Shown here: one piece after another, positions 35,183 to 44,514 of the stretch
Layout: each line of letters begins with the position of its first letter
How positions within the stretch are numbered: position 1 is the first letter of the stretch
Assembly (NCBI GenBank): GCA_037693485.1
Contig: CM075344.1
Location: 42,194,501 to 42,258,500 of the forward strand
Reading direction: 5' to 3'
Length of the DNA: 64,000 bases
From: Kitagawia praeruptora
Taxonomy: Eukaryota; Streptophyta; Magnoliopsida; Apiales; Apiaceae
Made by a program: the position numbers and the translations under genes
The notes under the pieces: generated by a model
The model's input: only the letters and a program-made list of their open reading frames with translations
Databases searched by the model: none
What the model was told of the DNA's origin: nothing

Positions 35183-35448
35183 TGATAAGTGGATTTTATA
35201 TCCACTTGGAGCGTTCCATATCGGCTTAAATTGATTGCCTTGAACTCAAGTTTGTTATAGTTTTGATGTGTTTTGCGTAGATGTGCAGGCTTGCAAGAAT
35301 GTCGATTAAGGTGATGCTTCTGTCGTGTTTTGTCGTGCTTCTGTCTACACTGTTTTGGCCATATCTGGAGTTCTATAAGTCTGTTTTCAGCAATCTTACT
35401 GCCCACGCGAAGCTTGGGAGATTTTCTACAACATGGGACAGGTGTTGC
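35183..35448 (+). repeat. Truncated 5' LTR of element E
   Basis: This matches the first 300 bp of the 3' LTR (38411-38710) apart from an indel, then stops at CAGGTGTTGC and switches to internal sequence. About 1.2 kb of LTR and any primer-binding site are missing. Since the TSD is intact, the deletion probably followed integration. Confidence 0.85.
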
Positions 35449-35765
35449 CCATCTCATCTCAAATCCTAACCAAAAATCTTTATACACCCATCTATATATA
35501 CACCTATAGACACACAAATTCTACCACATTCCAATTATATTGCCTACAATCAATTTCAAGGCTTCAAGGTTCAAGTTTGGGGGATTTTTAATTGCAAGCT
35601 TCACCTCTCCAGTTCGTATTTGGGGTATATTTCTTCCTTTTATTTTGATATTACGAATTGTGTTCTTGCATTATTAGGGTTGTGTGTTCTTGATTATTTG
35701 GGGGTTTTGTGAATTCGAATTTTTTGTGGATTTTGGTGAATTTTATGAGTTGGGTATTAATTTAT

Positions 35766-36935
35766 ATGGCACCTAAGCGTAAACGAGGTAGTACTAGTAC
35801 CCGTCCACCCTCGGATGAGGATGCTAATGAAGATAATGAGGGGAAATTTGTGTCGGTGGAAGCTCAAAACGAGTATGATAAATTGATGGCGAGGTCGATT
35901 ACTAAAGATAGAGGGTTTTTGCCGGTCACCCATTCGGATTTGGTTTGTATGATTCGAGGGCATGCTTTTCAGGGTTTGTGTAGGACGCCTTCTCCGGTTC
36001 CTTTGGGTGTTGTTAGGGAGTTTTATGCTAATGCAAATATGGAGAATAGTGGTATTTATAGGGTTCGAGGTAAGCAAGTAGACTATCGGGTGGATGTTAT
36101 TCGTCGGATTTTGAGACAACCCCCGAAGCCAAGGGGGGTCGTAAATTGGGTAAAGAAGACTAGAGAGGATGTTGATTTGAATGCTATTGTGGCCGAGATT
36201 TATGTACCGGGTACAGTTTGGAAATTAAGGCCGGGCACTTTTGAGCAGGTTACTTTTCCGGCTTCTACTATGAACAACTTCGCACGGGCGTGGAACTCAT
36301 TTATTTGTGCTAATATTTTGCCTTCATCTCATCCGGCCGATGTGACTGTGCCGAGAGCCATTATTTTGTGGGGCATTCTTAAAGGCAAGTATATTGATGT
36401 GGCTTATTTAGTACATCAGAACATACATCGGTTTTTGCGAAGTGGTGGACAGTCAGCTATTCCGCATGCTTCTATTGTAGCGGGTTTGTGTATGGAGGCG
36501 GGCGTTAATTGGGATGCAGATGAGCCGTTGCAGATGCCGGCTAGTTCTATTGTGGATGCTACTATTGATGGGATGATGGAATGGCCTGGCGGCATTCCAC
36601 ATCACCATGGTTTAGGTTATCAGGTTCATGGTCCTGGTGAGGTGGGAGCGGATGTTCCTAGGGTTGCTCGAGCAGGTCCTAGCCGTCGAAGTATTGATAT
36701 GTCAGGGTTGGATGCTCATTTTCGTGGATTGAATAGGAGGTTGGATGCTATGACTAGGAGGATGGATGCTATGCATGTTAGCAACCGCCAGTATTCTGAG
36801 GATATGGCTGTGGCGTTGAGTGCAGCTTTCCAGTCACCAGGTAGTGTGGTTCAGTGGCCGGTATATGGGGCTCGTACAACATATCCACCACCAGATCCAG
36901 ATTCACCCGAGGAGGGTGATGATTTGGCCTTGTAG
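35766..36935 (+). CDS. Element E protein, plant-transposon/ATHILA-ORF1-like domain
   Basis: An uninterrupted frame of about 389 codons is the only protein of element E. I chose the ATG at 35766 (MAPKRKRGSTSTRPPSDEDA) because it opens with a basic, nuclear-localisation-like stretch; an in-frame ATG at 35709 adds 19 hydrophobic residues. A folded region (about residues 30-260) contains VVREFYANANMENSGIYRV and RGKQVDYRVDVIRRIL, then FARAWNSFICANILPSS and ILWGILKGKYIDVAYLVHQN. This resembles the 'putative plant transposon protein' / ATHILA ORF-1 type domain found in plant retroelement ORFs. The C-terminal third has heptad-like repeats (LNRRLDAMTRRMDAMHV), perhaps a coiled coil, and an acidic Pro-rich tail. 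The function is unknown. The intact frame in an otherwise damaged element is notable. Confidence 0.75.
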   Translation: MAPKRKRGSTSTRPPSDEDANEDNEGKFVSVEAQNEYDKLMARSITKDRGFLPVTHSDLVCMIRGHAFQGLCRTPSPVPLGVVREFYANANMENSGIYRVRGKQVDYRVDVIRRILRQPPKPRGVVNWVKKTREDVDLNAIVAEIYVPGTVWKLRPGTFEQVTFPASTMNNFARAWNSFICANILPSSHPADVTVPRAIILWGILKGKYIDVAYLVHQNIHRFLRSGGQSAIPHASIVAGLCMEAGVNWDADEPLQMPASSIVDATIDGMMEWPGGIPHHHGLGYQVHGPGEVGADVPRVARAGPSRRSIDMSGLDAHFRGLNRRLDAMTRRMDAMHVSNRQYSEDMAVALSAAFQSPGSVVQWPVYGARTTYPPPDPDSPEEGDDLAL

Positions 36936-38397
36936 GTACGTTTTCTGCTATCCCTCGTATTTACTTCCATTCAATGCAGACATTGAATATTTTAAGTTTG
37001 GGGGTGGTTTGGGGGATTAGTAGTTATTGTTGTATTATGTGTTCATGTAGGATATTATACTTTGCATATTAATAGTAGTAAATTATGCATATATGTTCGT
37101 GTTATCTACGTTTGTTTCATATAGGACATTTCTGTTTTTTTATTTCGTATACCATGTGAGTTCATGTTAGTTGCATTTTAATGGCATGCATATTGCATGA
37201 TCCCTTAGGACGAGCTGATTCTGATTAGTAGGTAGGTGTTTAATTGAGTGTGGTAATGATGAGTAGAGGGTTGATTTATAGTTCCTACGAAATTGACTTG
37301 CATGTTACGGGAACAAAACTTTTACACAGTCTCATTGTTTGCTTTTGGGCTAGGTTGGGGTCATGCCTGTTTGGATGTTTTGAGATTTAATCACTTGATT
37401 ATATTTAGAATTTTCGTTATTCCCTTGATGGCGTAGGAGCACTAAAGTCTAAGTTTGGGGGAAACCAGGGATTTCATGCTAGTTGTTAATATTTGTTAAA
37501 TTATGGCTAGGTGTCAAATGGCTAGTAGCCGGCTCATATTTATATGAGTAGTCTAGGGTTGGAAATGAGAAAGGCTCATTCCAGATTGCATAAAAAAAAA
37601 TTTAGTAAAAAGAAAAAATCAGAAAAAAAAAGAAAAAGAAAAAAAAAAGAAAAAAAAGTCAAAAATCCAATTGTTAAATGCAAAATTAACCACGAGTGAG
37701 CTCTTTAATACTCGAGTAATTAAGTCTGAGGGGACTTAGTCCTAGTAACCTAAAGCCCTTGTGGTTTGGGATTGCTGACCTAACACTCGCTACATGGGTA
37801 TTATTGTATAAGCCTTTTGGGGTCTCATTCATTGCACGGTTAAATAAGCATGCGTATTGTATATAGTAGTATGTGTCGTAGTATAGTAATAAAGCATGAA
37901 TTCCTGGCTAACTTGAATGAGGATGGAAGTGTTTCTAAGTTATGAAGTGTCTACAGTCTATTCTATTTATAAACCTGTGATTATCTTGGCGAAGAATAGG
38001 TATGATTTTTGACCTAGTGTTGGGAGTATTTCTGATGAGCATCGCACACACGCACGTTTCTGTTCATGTATTGTTAGTTACGGCGATTTAGTCGAGCTCT
38101 ATTTGGATTTAGTTGCATTCTTTGAGATATTTGCTTGTAGTTGGTTTTGGTTAGTTTAAAGGGGATCCTTGCATTTTCATATTAGTTGCATTTATGCATT
38201 GCATTGTTTAGTTAAATGGATTTTGTGGGTACATTCGCTATAGGCCCTCACGAGACCTTACTCGTCCACTAGGGCTGCCTAGGGGTTTAAAGGGCTTGTT
38301 GCATATGCCAAATGCAACCATGATCACCTATGGAAGTGGTACTAGTTAGTTAGTTAGTTAGTTGTAATTGTTTATGCTTGAGGACAAGCATCGGTTT
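36936..38397 (+). other. Non-coding 3' internal region of element E
   Basis: No gene is visible between the ORF and the 3' LTR. The region contains extra AAGTTTGGGGG copies at 36994 and 37451 and an A-rich purine tract at about 37590-37668. The conserved GAGGACAAGCA block at about 38380 precedes the polypurine tract. Confidence 0.6.
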
Positions 38398-38410
38398 AAG
38401 TTTGGGGGTG
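38398..38410 (+). promoter_or_regulatory. Polypurine tract of element E
   Basis: AAGTTTGGGGGTG directly precedes the TGATAAG start of the 3' LTR. Three further AAGTTTGGGGG copies lie upstream in the element. Confidence 0.8.
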
Positions 38411-39820
38411 TGATAAGTGGATTTTATATCCACTTGGAGCGTTCCATATCGGCTTAAATTGATTGTCTTGGACTCAAGTTTGTTATAGTTTTGATGTGTT
38501 TTGCGTAAATGTGCAGGCTTGCAAGAATGTCGATTAAGTTGATGCTTCTGTCGTGTTTTGAGGTTAAATGAATTAAAATTCGGATTTTCCGGGACGGTTG
38601 CGCAGTCTACACTGTTTTGGCCATATCTGGAGTTCTATAAGTCCGTTTTCAGCAATCTTACTGCCCACGCGAAGCTTGGGAGATTTTCTACAACATGGGA
38701 CAGGTGTTGCACGAGCAGGCTGCATGTGGTGAGAGCAGGCAGCACGACAAGCAGACTGTTGGGAGCAGGGAAATTACTGTTTTGCCCTTTTCAAGTTCTA
38801 ATTGTATTTTGGGCAGTTTTTAGTACCTTAATTGAATTCTAATTGTAATAGAAGGTAATTTCTTGCTGGGCAAGAAATCTAGAGCCTATTTAAACACATC
38901 TTAGCATTGTAAATCAGATGATCGTTTTTATTATTGTATCATAGCTTAGATCTGCAAGGGAGAAAAGGAGAGAAGGATTCAACGCTCGTGACAAGCAACG
39001 GATCTAGATCTACTTCATCTTTTGTGTTATTCTGAATTATAGATTTGTTTTCTTAACTCTTTGTTTTATTAATATTATTGCTTCTTTTATCCATATCTTG
39101 TTTATTATCATGTTTTCATCAAATCCCATGACGATGAACGGTTCAATTATGAGCTAATCGTTGTCATGGGATTCTAACGGATTTATTTATGGAACTTAGT
39201 ATCTTGATGCTTTAAAGATCTGTGTGTGGTGTATAATTGATATCCTCGTACGGTTATGCTTAATTGATAGATGCGTAGCTAACATCTAATCTGTTAATCT
39301 CTTGTGAAGTGAAAGTGGATCTTGAGATTTAGAACTTGCCATGCTAGCATAGGTTCATGATTTTTCATCAACATGATTCGTAGTATGAGATGAGAATACT
39401 TATATTGCCCTGTGTGATCTTAATGGATAACTTGCTCTTCAACCATTATGTTTTCAAATTCTATAGACATATAGGGTCTAAGCATAATTGGTGTCTATTC
39501 ATCTTCTATCTCTTTTGTGAATGTATATTTAGTTTAGTATACGTATGCTGAGAGGTAGCGTGTACTTGTTTCGTGTTATCCGATCAGATATCATAACCAT
39601 TGCATATAGTGATTAAAGGCGTCAGATCCAAGTGAAGTATTTAATGAAGTTAGGATCCCATGTTTATTCACATATAAGTAATTCGATTTAATTCTTTTAG
39701 TCAATTAATTCTTAGTTTTATAATTTGCATCTTAGTTTAATTTAGATAATCAAATCTCTATTTGTTATTTGTCTTAGCAGTGAGTTAAAACCATACATTG
39801 TTGCATAGGTACATTGACTG

Positions 39821-41404
39821 TGTTCGCACTTATTCACGCAAGAGAACGTGGTCAACAAGTAATATAGGGTAAATAAGATTCGTTCCCACAGAGACTCAAA
39901 TTGTTCGTTATGTTCACTTATGCACCAACTTATGATTTACACTCACTGCCAAGACAATCACAAATTTGGTTTTGCTTAACTAATGATTAAATATCAACTA
40001 TGCCAATTACGAGGAAATTACTTAACGATTAACTTATAATAAACAGACATGGGATTTCAATTTCATTTACCACTTCATCTAGAATCTTATGCCCTTTAGC
40101 CTAGCATGTGACCGAGTTGATTACTGATTAGATGCACTAAACTGATACACACCAACTTTCGTTGAGCATATACCATCCTACTGATCATCCACAATTGATA
40201 GAAGTCAAGTAGTCACCAAATATGTGTAGTTCCTATATGTCTATAGCAATTGAACACACATCGGTTTAAAATCAAGCATCCATAAAACCACATAGTCAGT
40301 GCAAGACGGTTAGAATTACACCACAAATTAATACATGTTCTTCACATGCAAAAACCTATGCTAGCATGAATTGTTCTAAACCCTAGATCCACTTTCGAAT
40401 TCACTAGGATTAAACTAACAATTACAGGTGTTCGCGACTCACCTATAACGAATAAGCATAAACATACTAGGCAATCAATACAATCAATCACACACCAAGG
40501 CATAAATAACACTCAATTACTAGAATCCATAGAAAAATCCATTAAAACCCCATGATAACGAATTAGCCCATATTCGACCTAATCGCCATCATGGGTTCAA
40601 TTGATAACATGATTCTAAACAAAACAATTAATAATAAAAGGAAAGAGAAATAAGGTTTAGAAATAAATCCCCAAAATAGAAGAGTACAAAGTTCCAAAGA
40701 TTACTCCTTGCTTGTCACTAGCTTGGAGATTCTTCCTTGAAATTGTTCTAAGAAAATCGATGATAAAAATGTTGATAGATGCTAAAAAGAATGAAGAACA
40801 ACGATCCCTAAATTGATAGATGTCTTTTTTTTTAGGTCTAAGATGATACTCAAATAGTCTCAATAAAAGCCCCAAATAAAATAGGCCCAATACAAAATGA
40901 CCCGATAAAAACAATCCGAAAATAAACCGAAGATGAATTCAAGCGCAACTGCCCTTGTTGGAGCGTCGCTGCGCTTGTTGGAGCGTCGCTGCGCTTGTTT
41001 TCTCCTGGAAACGCACACACTACTAGCGCCATTGCGCCTGACCGAGCGCAGTTGCGCCTCCTCAACCTGCGCAACAGCGCCCTTTAGAGCGCAGCTGCGC
41101 CTCCTGCGTCCTGGAATGCTCCTCTTGAGCGCTGTAGCGCCTTCTACAAGCGCTATGGCGCCTCCTGATCCCTGGACATGCTCAACAGCTTCTAGTACTT
41201 AACTTATTTTCCAGCCTTGAATTTCCTCCAAAAGCTCTAGATTAATTTCACACCACCATATCACCAATTTAGCACCAAAATGCCTTCACGATTAAACCTA
41301 CACAATTTACATAAAAACATATTAAATGACAACGAAACTTGAGAACTTGCAAACGATTAAAGTCCAAACGGAAGGTAAATAGTGGATATAAAATCCACTT
41401 ATCA
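39821..41404 (-). repeat. Solo LTR (E-related) nested in the E 3' LTR
   Basis: This 1,584-bp reverse-oriented relative of the E LTR runs from TGTTCGCACTTATTCACGC to AAATCCACTTATCA. It is flanked by the perfect 5-bp TSD GACTG (39816-39820 and 41405-41409). No internal region is present. It differs strongly from the E LTR in the middle, where it carries the G/C-rich palindrome array at 40942-41163. Minus-strand and plus-strand frames within it are not genes. Confidence 0.9.
40942..41163. repeat. Array of short CpG-rich inverted repeats (AGCGC-N4-GCGCC)
   Basis: About eight near-palindromic units occur in 220 bp, for example AGCGCCATTGCGCC, AGCGCAGTTGCGCC, AGCGCAGCTGCGCC, AGCGCTGTAGCGCC and AGCGCTATGGCGCC. 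At the left is a 20-bp tandem pair of GAGCGTCGCTGCGCTTGTTG with one mismatch. The array stands out as a GC island in an AT-rich LTR. Confidence 0.9.
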
Positions 41405-41847
41405 GACTGATTTAAAACCAAAACCAGATCTCTGTGGAACGAACTTGATTTCTATCTGTATTACTTGTGACCACGTATACTTGCGTGATTTTGTGTTAAC
41501 ACGTAGAACGACCGACCTTAGAGCTTATACGGCTTAAGTATATACCAAGTGTAGGCATAATGACGTGTCGTAATAACGAACAAGTGTCGGATCGTGTCGG
41601 TAATAAAAAGAGTTACACCAAAGGGTGTATAACGAGATAATTCGAAAACGTGTTTCGACTTAAGTTAAGTTTATACTTAGCCTTTCGAAATATTAAGTGA
41701 TTAACCTCGGATATTATGACTACTGATAGATCACCGGATCGACCCGAGGCACACTACCCCTACAGGATTGCCAGGCAAGTTTCCAATACCTTGGAACTGT
41801 TGTTGTGATAATATATATGATTGTTGTTATACATATGCCATAGCATG

Positions 41848-43352
41848 TGTTAACACAATATCACGCAAGTATACGTGGTCACAAGTAATATAAATCAAGT
41901 TCGATCCACAGAGATCTGGTTATGGTTCTATTCAGTTAATGCACCTATTCAACAATGTATGGCTTTAATTCACTCCTAAGACAATAAACAAAACTAGGTT
42001 TTTATTAACTAAATTAACTAAGAAGCAAATTAACAAACTAAGAATTAATTAACGACTGAGATTTAAAACTAAATTACTTATAGGAGAATAAACATGGGAC
42101 TCTAACTTCATTATCTACTTTTCCTAGAGTTGACGCCTTTAATCCATGCATGTGATGGTTTTGATATCTGATCAGACAACACGAAACAAGTATAGGTTAC
42201 CTCTCGGTATACGAACACCAAACTACTCATACATCCACAAAAGAGATAGAAGATGGGTAGACACCAATTATGCTTAGACCCTATATCTCTATAAGATTTG
42301 AAAACATAACGGTTGAAGAACAAGTTGTCTATTAAGATCACATAGGGCAGCATAATATCTCTATTTACGCCACAAATCATGATGTTAAAACATCAACCTA
42401 TCCTATGCTAACATGGCAAGTTCTAAATCTCAAGATCCACTCTCGTTTCGCAAGAGATTAACAAATTAGATGTTCGTGACGCATCTAAAAGCATTAAGAT
42501 TAACCATATGAGGATATCAAGAATTCACCACACACATATCTTTAAAGCAATCAAACTACTAAGTTATATAGATAAATCCGTTAGAATCCCATGACAACGA
42601 TTAGTGACAACGATTAGTTCATAATTGAACCGTTCGTCACCATGGGATTTGATGAAAATATGATATTAAACAAAGTATGAATGGAAGTAATAATATTAAT
42701 AGGAAAAGAACACAAAAGATGAAGTAGATCTTGATCCGTTGCTTGTCACGAGCTTTGAATCTCCTTCTCCTTTTCTCCTTTACAATTCTATGTTACAATA
42801 ATAAAACGATACGATTTACAAGGCTAAGATTTGTTTTTATAGGCCTAGACATCTTGCCAAGCAAGAAAATTAACCTATAATACAACTAGAAATAGGTTTT
42901 TATTCGAAAAATACAATAAGAATTCGAATAAGGGCAAAATAGGAATTTCTGGAATTTTCTGGCAGAACTACGCGCTCCCAGCGCACAGATACGCGCTCCC
43001 AGCGCACAATGTTACTGTTCCACGCGCTCCCAGCGCGTAAACTTCCTGCCAATTTGCTGAAAATTGCATAACTTCTTTAATTTCACTCCAAATCATCCCG
43101 TTTCTTTTGCGAATGCTTCCGTCTTCAATTCTCTAGACTTCAAGTCATCATGGTGGCTCAAAACAAGTCTCCATTTCTCCTTTCCATGCTAGAATTCAAC
43201 TCTCAAAATCGACGAAAACATCAACCCTAATCGATAATTCGCAAACCTGCACAACTAGCAAAAACATATCAAAACTACCACAAACTTGAGTCCAAGACAA
43301 TCAATTTAAGCCGAATTGAAGCGATCCAAGTGGATATAAAATCCACTTATCA
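41848..43352 (-). repeat. Solo LTR of the E family in element G
   Basis: This 1,505-bp reverse-oriented LTR runs from TGTTAACACAATATCACG to AAATCCACTTATCA. It is flanked by the perfect TSD GCATG (41843-41847 and 43353-43357) and has no internal sequence. It is the closest relative of the E 3' LTR in the window but has a different GC repeat block at 42969-43040 (ACGCGCTCCCAGCGCA units). Confidence 0.92.
42969..43040. repeat. Three GCGCTCCCAGCGC palindromic units
   Basis: Three copies of CGCGCTCCCAGCGC occur within 72 bp, each an inverted repeat with a 3-nt loop. They occupy the LTR region where other copies have a different repeat array. Confidence 0.9.
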
Positions 43353-43607
43353 GCATGCATGCCTACTTTCAAGTTAATATTGAATTACTTGTTCCCCTAA
43401 ATTGATATTAGCCTATAGACTAGATATGAATTATCAGTTATAAGCCGAATTGCTTTGTTAAGACCCTTAGTGAAGGGCGTATGATATTCATTCTTTAAAT
43501 ATAGACCGGGAGTCGGTATTTTGTAATATAGAGATAGTCGTGGAAACCCGGAGAGATTTTAGTGACAGATTATTTGAGGAATGTTATTTATGAACATTAT
43601 TTATATT

Positions 43608-44349
43608 TGTTAACTCGAATAACTTGTAGTAGGGGGGTTAAATACAAGTTATATAACCGTGTCTGATTTTTGCTTGGTTATATAAACAAGAATAAACGAA
43701 TGAATCAAATTCTGTTTGTATTAAATAATCAAATACAAACTCTACCAAAGGTGTACAAATACCTTTAGTAGCTGTTGACAAAATAAAACTCTCTCTCTGT
43801 TTGTTTCGAACTCTCGAATACAAACCTTATACAGAGCTACGCACATTCACACTTCGAACTCTCGTTCTTTTTACAATGATATAGAGAGAGTATTTATAAT
43901 GCTTCCTATCAACTAATCACAGAAAGATAATCTATACATGACAATGTTCTGCCATCCAGTTGATAGTTTCCATCAATAGAAAATTCTTTCCTTCATAAAA
44001 TCTTCTTGCTTGTTCCTCAAACAAAGATCCTGTTTTATAGCACTTGCCAGTTTCTATAGCATCCATAATGACATCATCAGTAACACGACTGATATCAGGA
44101 TTCCATCTTGCATCAGGATCTGACCATCCCATCAGTACTTGATCAGTATTTGACTTGACGTATCAGGATTCAATCTCAGTTCCTGACATGTAGTACTCGA
44201 TGCACTGTTCATTCCTGACTAAACTTTACAGATAACTGTCTAACACATATTTCCTATATAAAGTGCTAAATCCTTTATAAATTAGGATATACAAGAAGTA
44301 TAAGTAAAATTCTATTCTTAACATCACAACTCATGAATTATTCCTAACA
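43608..44349 (-). repeat. 3' LTR of element B
   Basis: The LTR is 742 bp. Read on the plus strand it begins TGTTAACTCGAATAACTTG and ends TTATTCCTAACA. It is the counterpart of LTR A. A TATAAATA box lies at 43891-43898 on the minus strand, and three ATCAGGAT octamers (ATCCTGAT on the minus strand) lie at 44094, 44112 and 44162. A G-tract near 43632 is flanked by an inverted ACTTGTA/TACAAGT pair. The adjacent G bases are ATATT; the partner TSD is outside the window. Confidence 0.92.
43891..43898 (-). promoter_or_regulatory. TATA box of LTR B
   Basis: TATAAATA on the minus strand is conserved in position with LTR A. Confidence 0.55.
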
Positions 44350-44361
44350 ATCTCCCCCTAT
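44350..44361 (-). promoter_or_regulatory. Polypurine tract of element B
   Basis: On the minus strand ATAGGGGGAGAT directly precedes the TGTTAGG start of the LTR. Confidence 0.8.
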
Positions 44362-44514
44362 TTATGCTTTAAGATCTGAAGCATAAATCTGAGTTGTTGA
44401 TGTCAAAACATATAACAATACAATCAGAATAGAATTTATGAATTCAAAAATCATGAAGTTAAGTACCTCCTTCTTCAGATATAGAAATAGTATCCAGTAC
44501 TTAGAAGAAAGAAT

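Larger units (their letters stand above)
35183..41501 (+). mobile_element. Element E: non-autonomous gypsy-type LTR element with one ORF
   Basis: The element is bounded by TGATAAGTGG at 35183 and GTGTTAACA ending at 41501, with the perfect 5-bp TSD CGTAG (35178-35182 and 41502-41506). It has a deleted 5' LTR, one ORF of about 390 codons, four copies of AAGTTTGGGGG (the last at the 3' LTR), and a full 3' LTR of about 1.5 kb split by another solo LTR. No gag zinc knuckle, protease, RT or integrase is present. The GAGGACAAGCA block before the polypurine tract is typical of Tat/Athila-like gypsy elements. It must depend on another element for movement. Confidence 0.85.
38411..41501 (+). repeat. 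3' LTR of element E, interrupted
   Basis: The LTR starts TGATAAGTGGATTTTATATC and ends TTTTGTGTTAACA. Without the inserted solo LTR and one TSD copy it is about 1,502 bp, close to the 1,505-bp solo LTR at 41.8-43.4 kb. A TATTTAAA-type box lies at about 38887. The start contains an inverted repeat (AAGTGGATTTTATATCCACTT). Confidence 0.9.
33453..43607 (+). mobile_element. Element G: LTR-like region, interrupted by E, a solo LTR and B
   Basis: The sequence starts TGTAAGAACCCAAAT, which resembles the TGTAATAACCC start of the LARD LTRs. It shares scattered blocks with them, such as TTTTGATATAA and ACGGTTTAGGAG. Its parts are 33453-35182, 41507-41847 and 43358-43607, about 2.3 kb in total. They are separated by elements with clean target-site duplications, which shows they were once contiguous. 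The right end lies beyond element B and outside the window. No coding sequence is visible. Assignment to an LTR and not to an internal region is an inference. Confidence 0.55.

Noticed and set aside
36200..36935. Host gene interpretation of the element E ORF
   Set aside because: The ORF lies between the LTRs and within the CGTAG target-site duplication, and its domain type is known from plant retroelements. It is element-encoded.
40933..41202. Overlapping frames on both strands across the GC palindrome array
   Set aside because: They exist only because the GC-rich repeats lack stop codons. There is no start context or protein pattern.
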